NCBI GenBank assembly: GCA_944470555.2
Contig: OX104127.1
Span: forward strand, 136,790,786 to 136,854,785
Origin: Heterobilharzia americana
Taxonomy: Eukaryota; Platyhelminthes; Trematoda; Strigeidida; Schistosomatidae
Length of the DNA stretch: 64,000 bases
Direction: 5' to 3'
Shown piece by piece: positions 63,061 through 64,000 of this stretch. Position 1 is the stretch's first letter. Each line of letters opens with the position of its first letter. Position numbers and translations under genes: made by a program. The notes below the pieces were generated by a model that was given only the letters and a program-made list of their open reading frames with translations, did not search any database and was not told the origin of the DNA.

Positions 63061-64000
63061 ACATTATAATCGACTTACTCATGTGATCCTTTGGACTTAG
63101 ACATTCATTTTAAAACGTTGCCTACTGGTTTAATATAGTGTCATGTTGAATACTTATCACTTCATCATTTCTATCAGACGCCCCATGTATCATTAACTAA
63201 TGCTTGGTATGAAACCCACTGAGATTACACTATTAGTAAGAGAACAGTTTAGAGCTAGGGATTACTGAATAACATTTCAGTGTTGTAGCGAGGAAAGTCA
63301 GTGTCCGTTACTGAGAGATACTACTGTAGTGAAAACCAGGACAACACGCTCTTTAACAGAATTCCTCAGCAACCTTATGCTACACTTATTTTATGTGGTT
63401 GCTTAAAGCTCGGTAGGTGAGTTGTGGGTTCGAACTCTCGACATCCTAAACCAATGAGTCATAACATCACTCTCAAGATGATGGTAACACATCACTCCAA
63501 AAGACTAATCAATCATTGTTCTGAATTGATTAATGTTAGATATGTCAAGTCATCGCAATCACTTTCTGTGTTTTAAACCATAACGTTGTTGCATATACAC
63601 ACTTCAATGGTATGAATTATATCGAGAAGACAATGATTGACTTACGTTTACCAGAATATGAAGAATCCAATATCTGATTCCATTTACTATTTACTACTTC
63701 TTGTTTAAAACTATTTCCACTATGCTTTCTTTTTTAAACTTGATATTTTTTTTTACAACGGTTCAACTCTAATAACTTCTGCATTCACTGTATTACTAGG
63801 TTCCATGTTGAAAGTAACTGAATGCCTGAGCATAGTTGAAGAGATAAAAGAATTAAGTAGTGTAAAAGTCGATTACTCATTATTCCTTTTTCTCATCTAT
63901 TCCTTTATGTTTAAAACAAGCTTATCTTGAGTACCTTATTAATGATGAATAGGAGATATCAGTGGAAACTAAGATGTTAATTTGTGGCTCAGTGATTTAT
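63061..64000. other. End of window, FLII intron 12
   Basis: A family D remnant at about 63350-63475 (B-box-like GTGGGTTCGAACTCTCG); otherwise AT-rich. No further FLII exon recognised. Confidence 0.4.

Noticed and set aside
1..64000. CRISPR arrays, bacterial operons, viral genes
   Set aside because: None seen; repeats are tRNA-headed SINEs, retroelements and microsatellites of a eukaryotic genome.

Overview
This is an AT-rich, intron-heavy, repeat-dense flatworm nuclear segment, almost certainly from a blood fluke (Schistosoma); the species is not resolved. The main grounds are tRNA-headed SINEs carrying hammerhead-ribozyme motifs (the Smalpha type), RTE-like, CR1-like and Penelope-like retroelement pieces with schistosome-style protein ends, long (TA)n tracts, and small exons set in kilobase introns full of repeats.

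Three genes lie head-to-tail on the + strand. (1) The 3' part of a Dbl-family RhoGEF (DH-PH): six exons from 1672 to a stop at 12340, with the 5' end outside the window. (2) A complete or nearly complete snapin/BLOC1S7 homologue: three exons, 15042-20544. (3) The homologue of protein flightless-1 (FLII, leucine-rich repeats plus gelsolin repeats): twelve exons from an ATG at 20566 to 61779, with the last gelsolin exons beyond the window. The snapin stop and the FLII start are only 21 bases apart, and the first visible snapin exon is open but has no ATG. Both facts point to polycistronic transcription with spliced-leader trans-splicing, which is known in schistosomes, but the sequence alone does not prove it. 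FLII also shows a one-base frame break in exon 5 and a GC-AG intron.

Introns and intergenic DNA are mostly mobile-element debris. There is one apparently intact RTE-type retrotransposon (50619-53834, one ORF of about 1003 codons, perfect target-site duplication). It sits inside a 4.6 kb element bounded by about 370-bp inverted repeats. Four antisense copies of a related RTE subfamily lie in FLII introns, one with the endonuclease region removed and all with a tetranucleotide (TTGG) tract at one codon site. Other material includes 3' ends of a second non-LTR family, CR1-like and Penelope-like fragments, a MITE pair and microsatellites.

The most unusual structural pattern is that three different tRNA-headed short-element families, two of them with hammerhead motifs, repeatedly occur as inverted pairs with the tRNA heads facing each other. 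No CRISPR, rRNA, bacterial or viral gene was seen.
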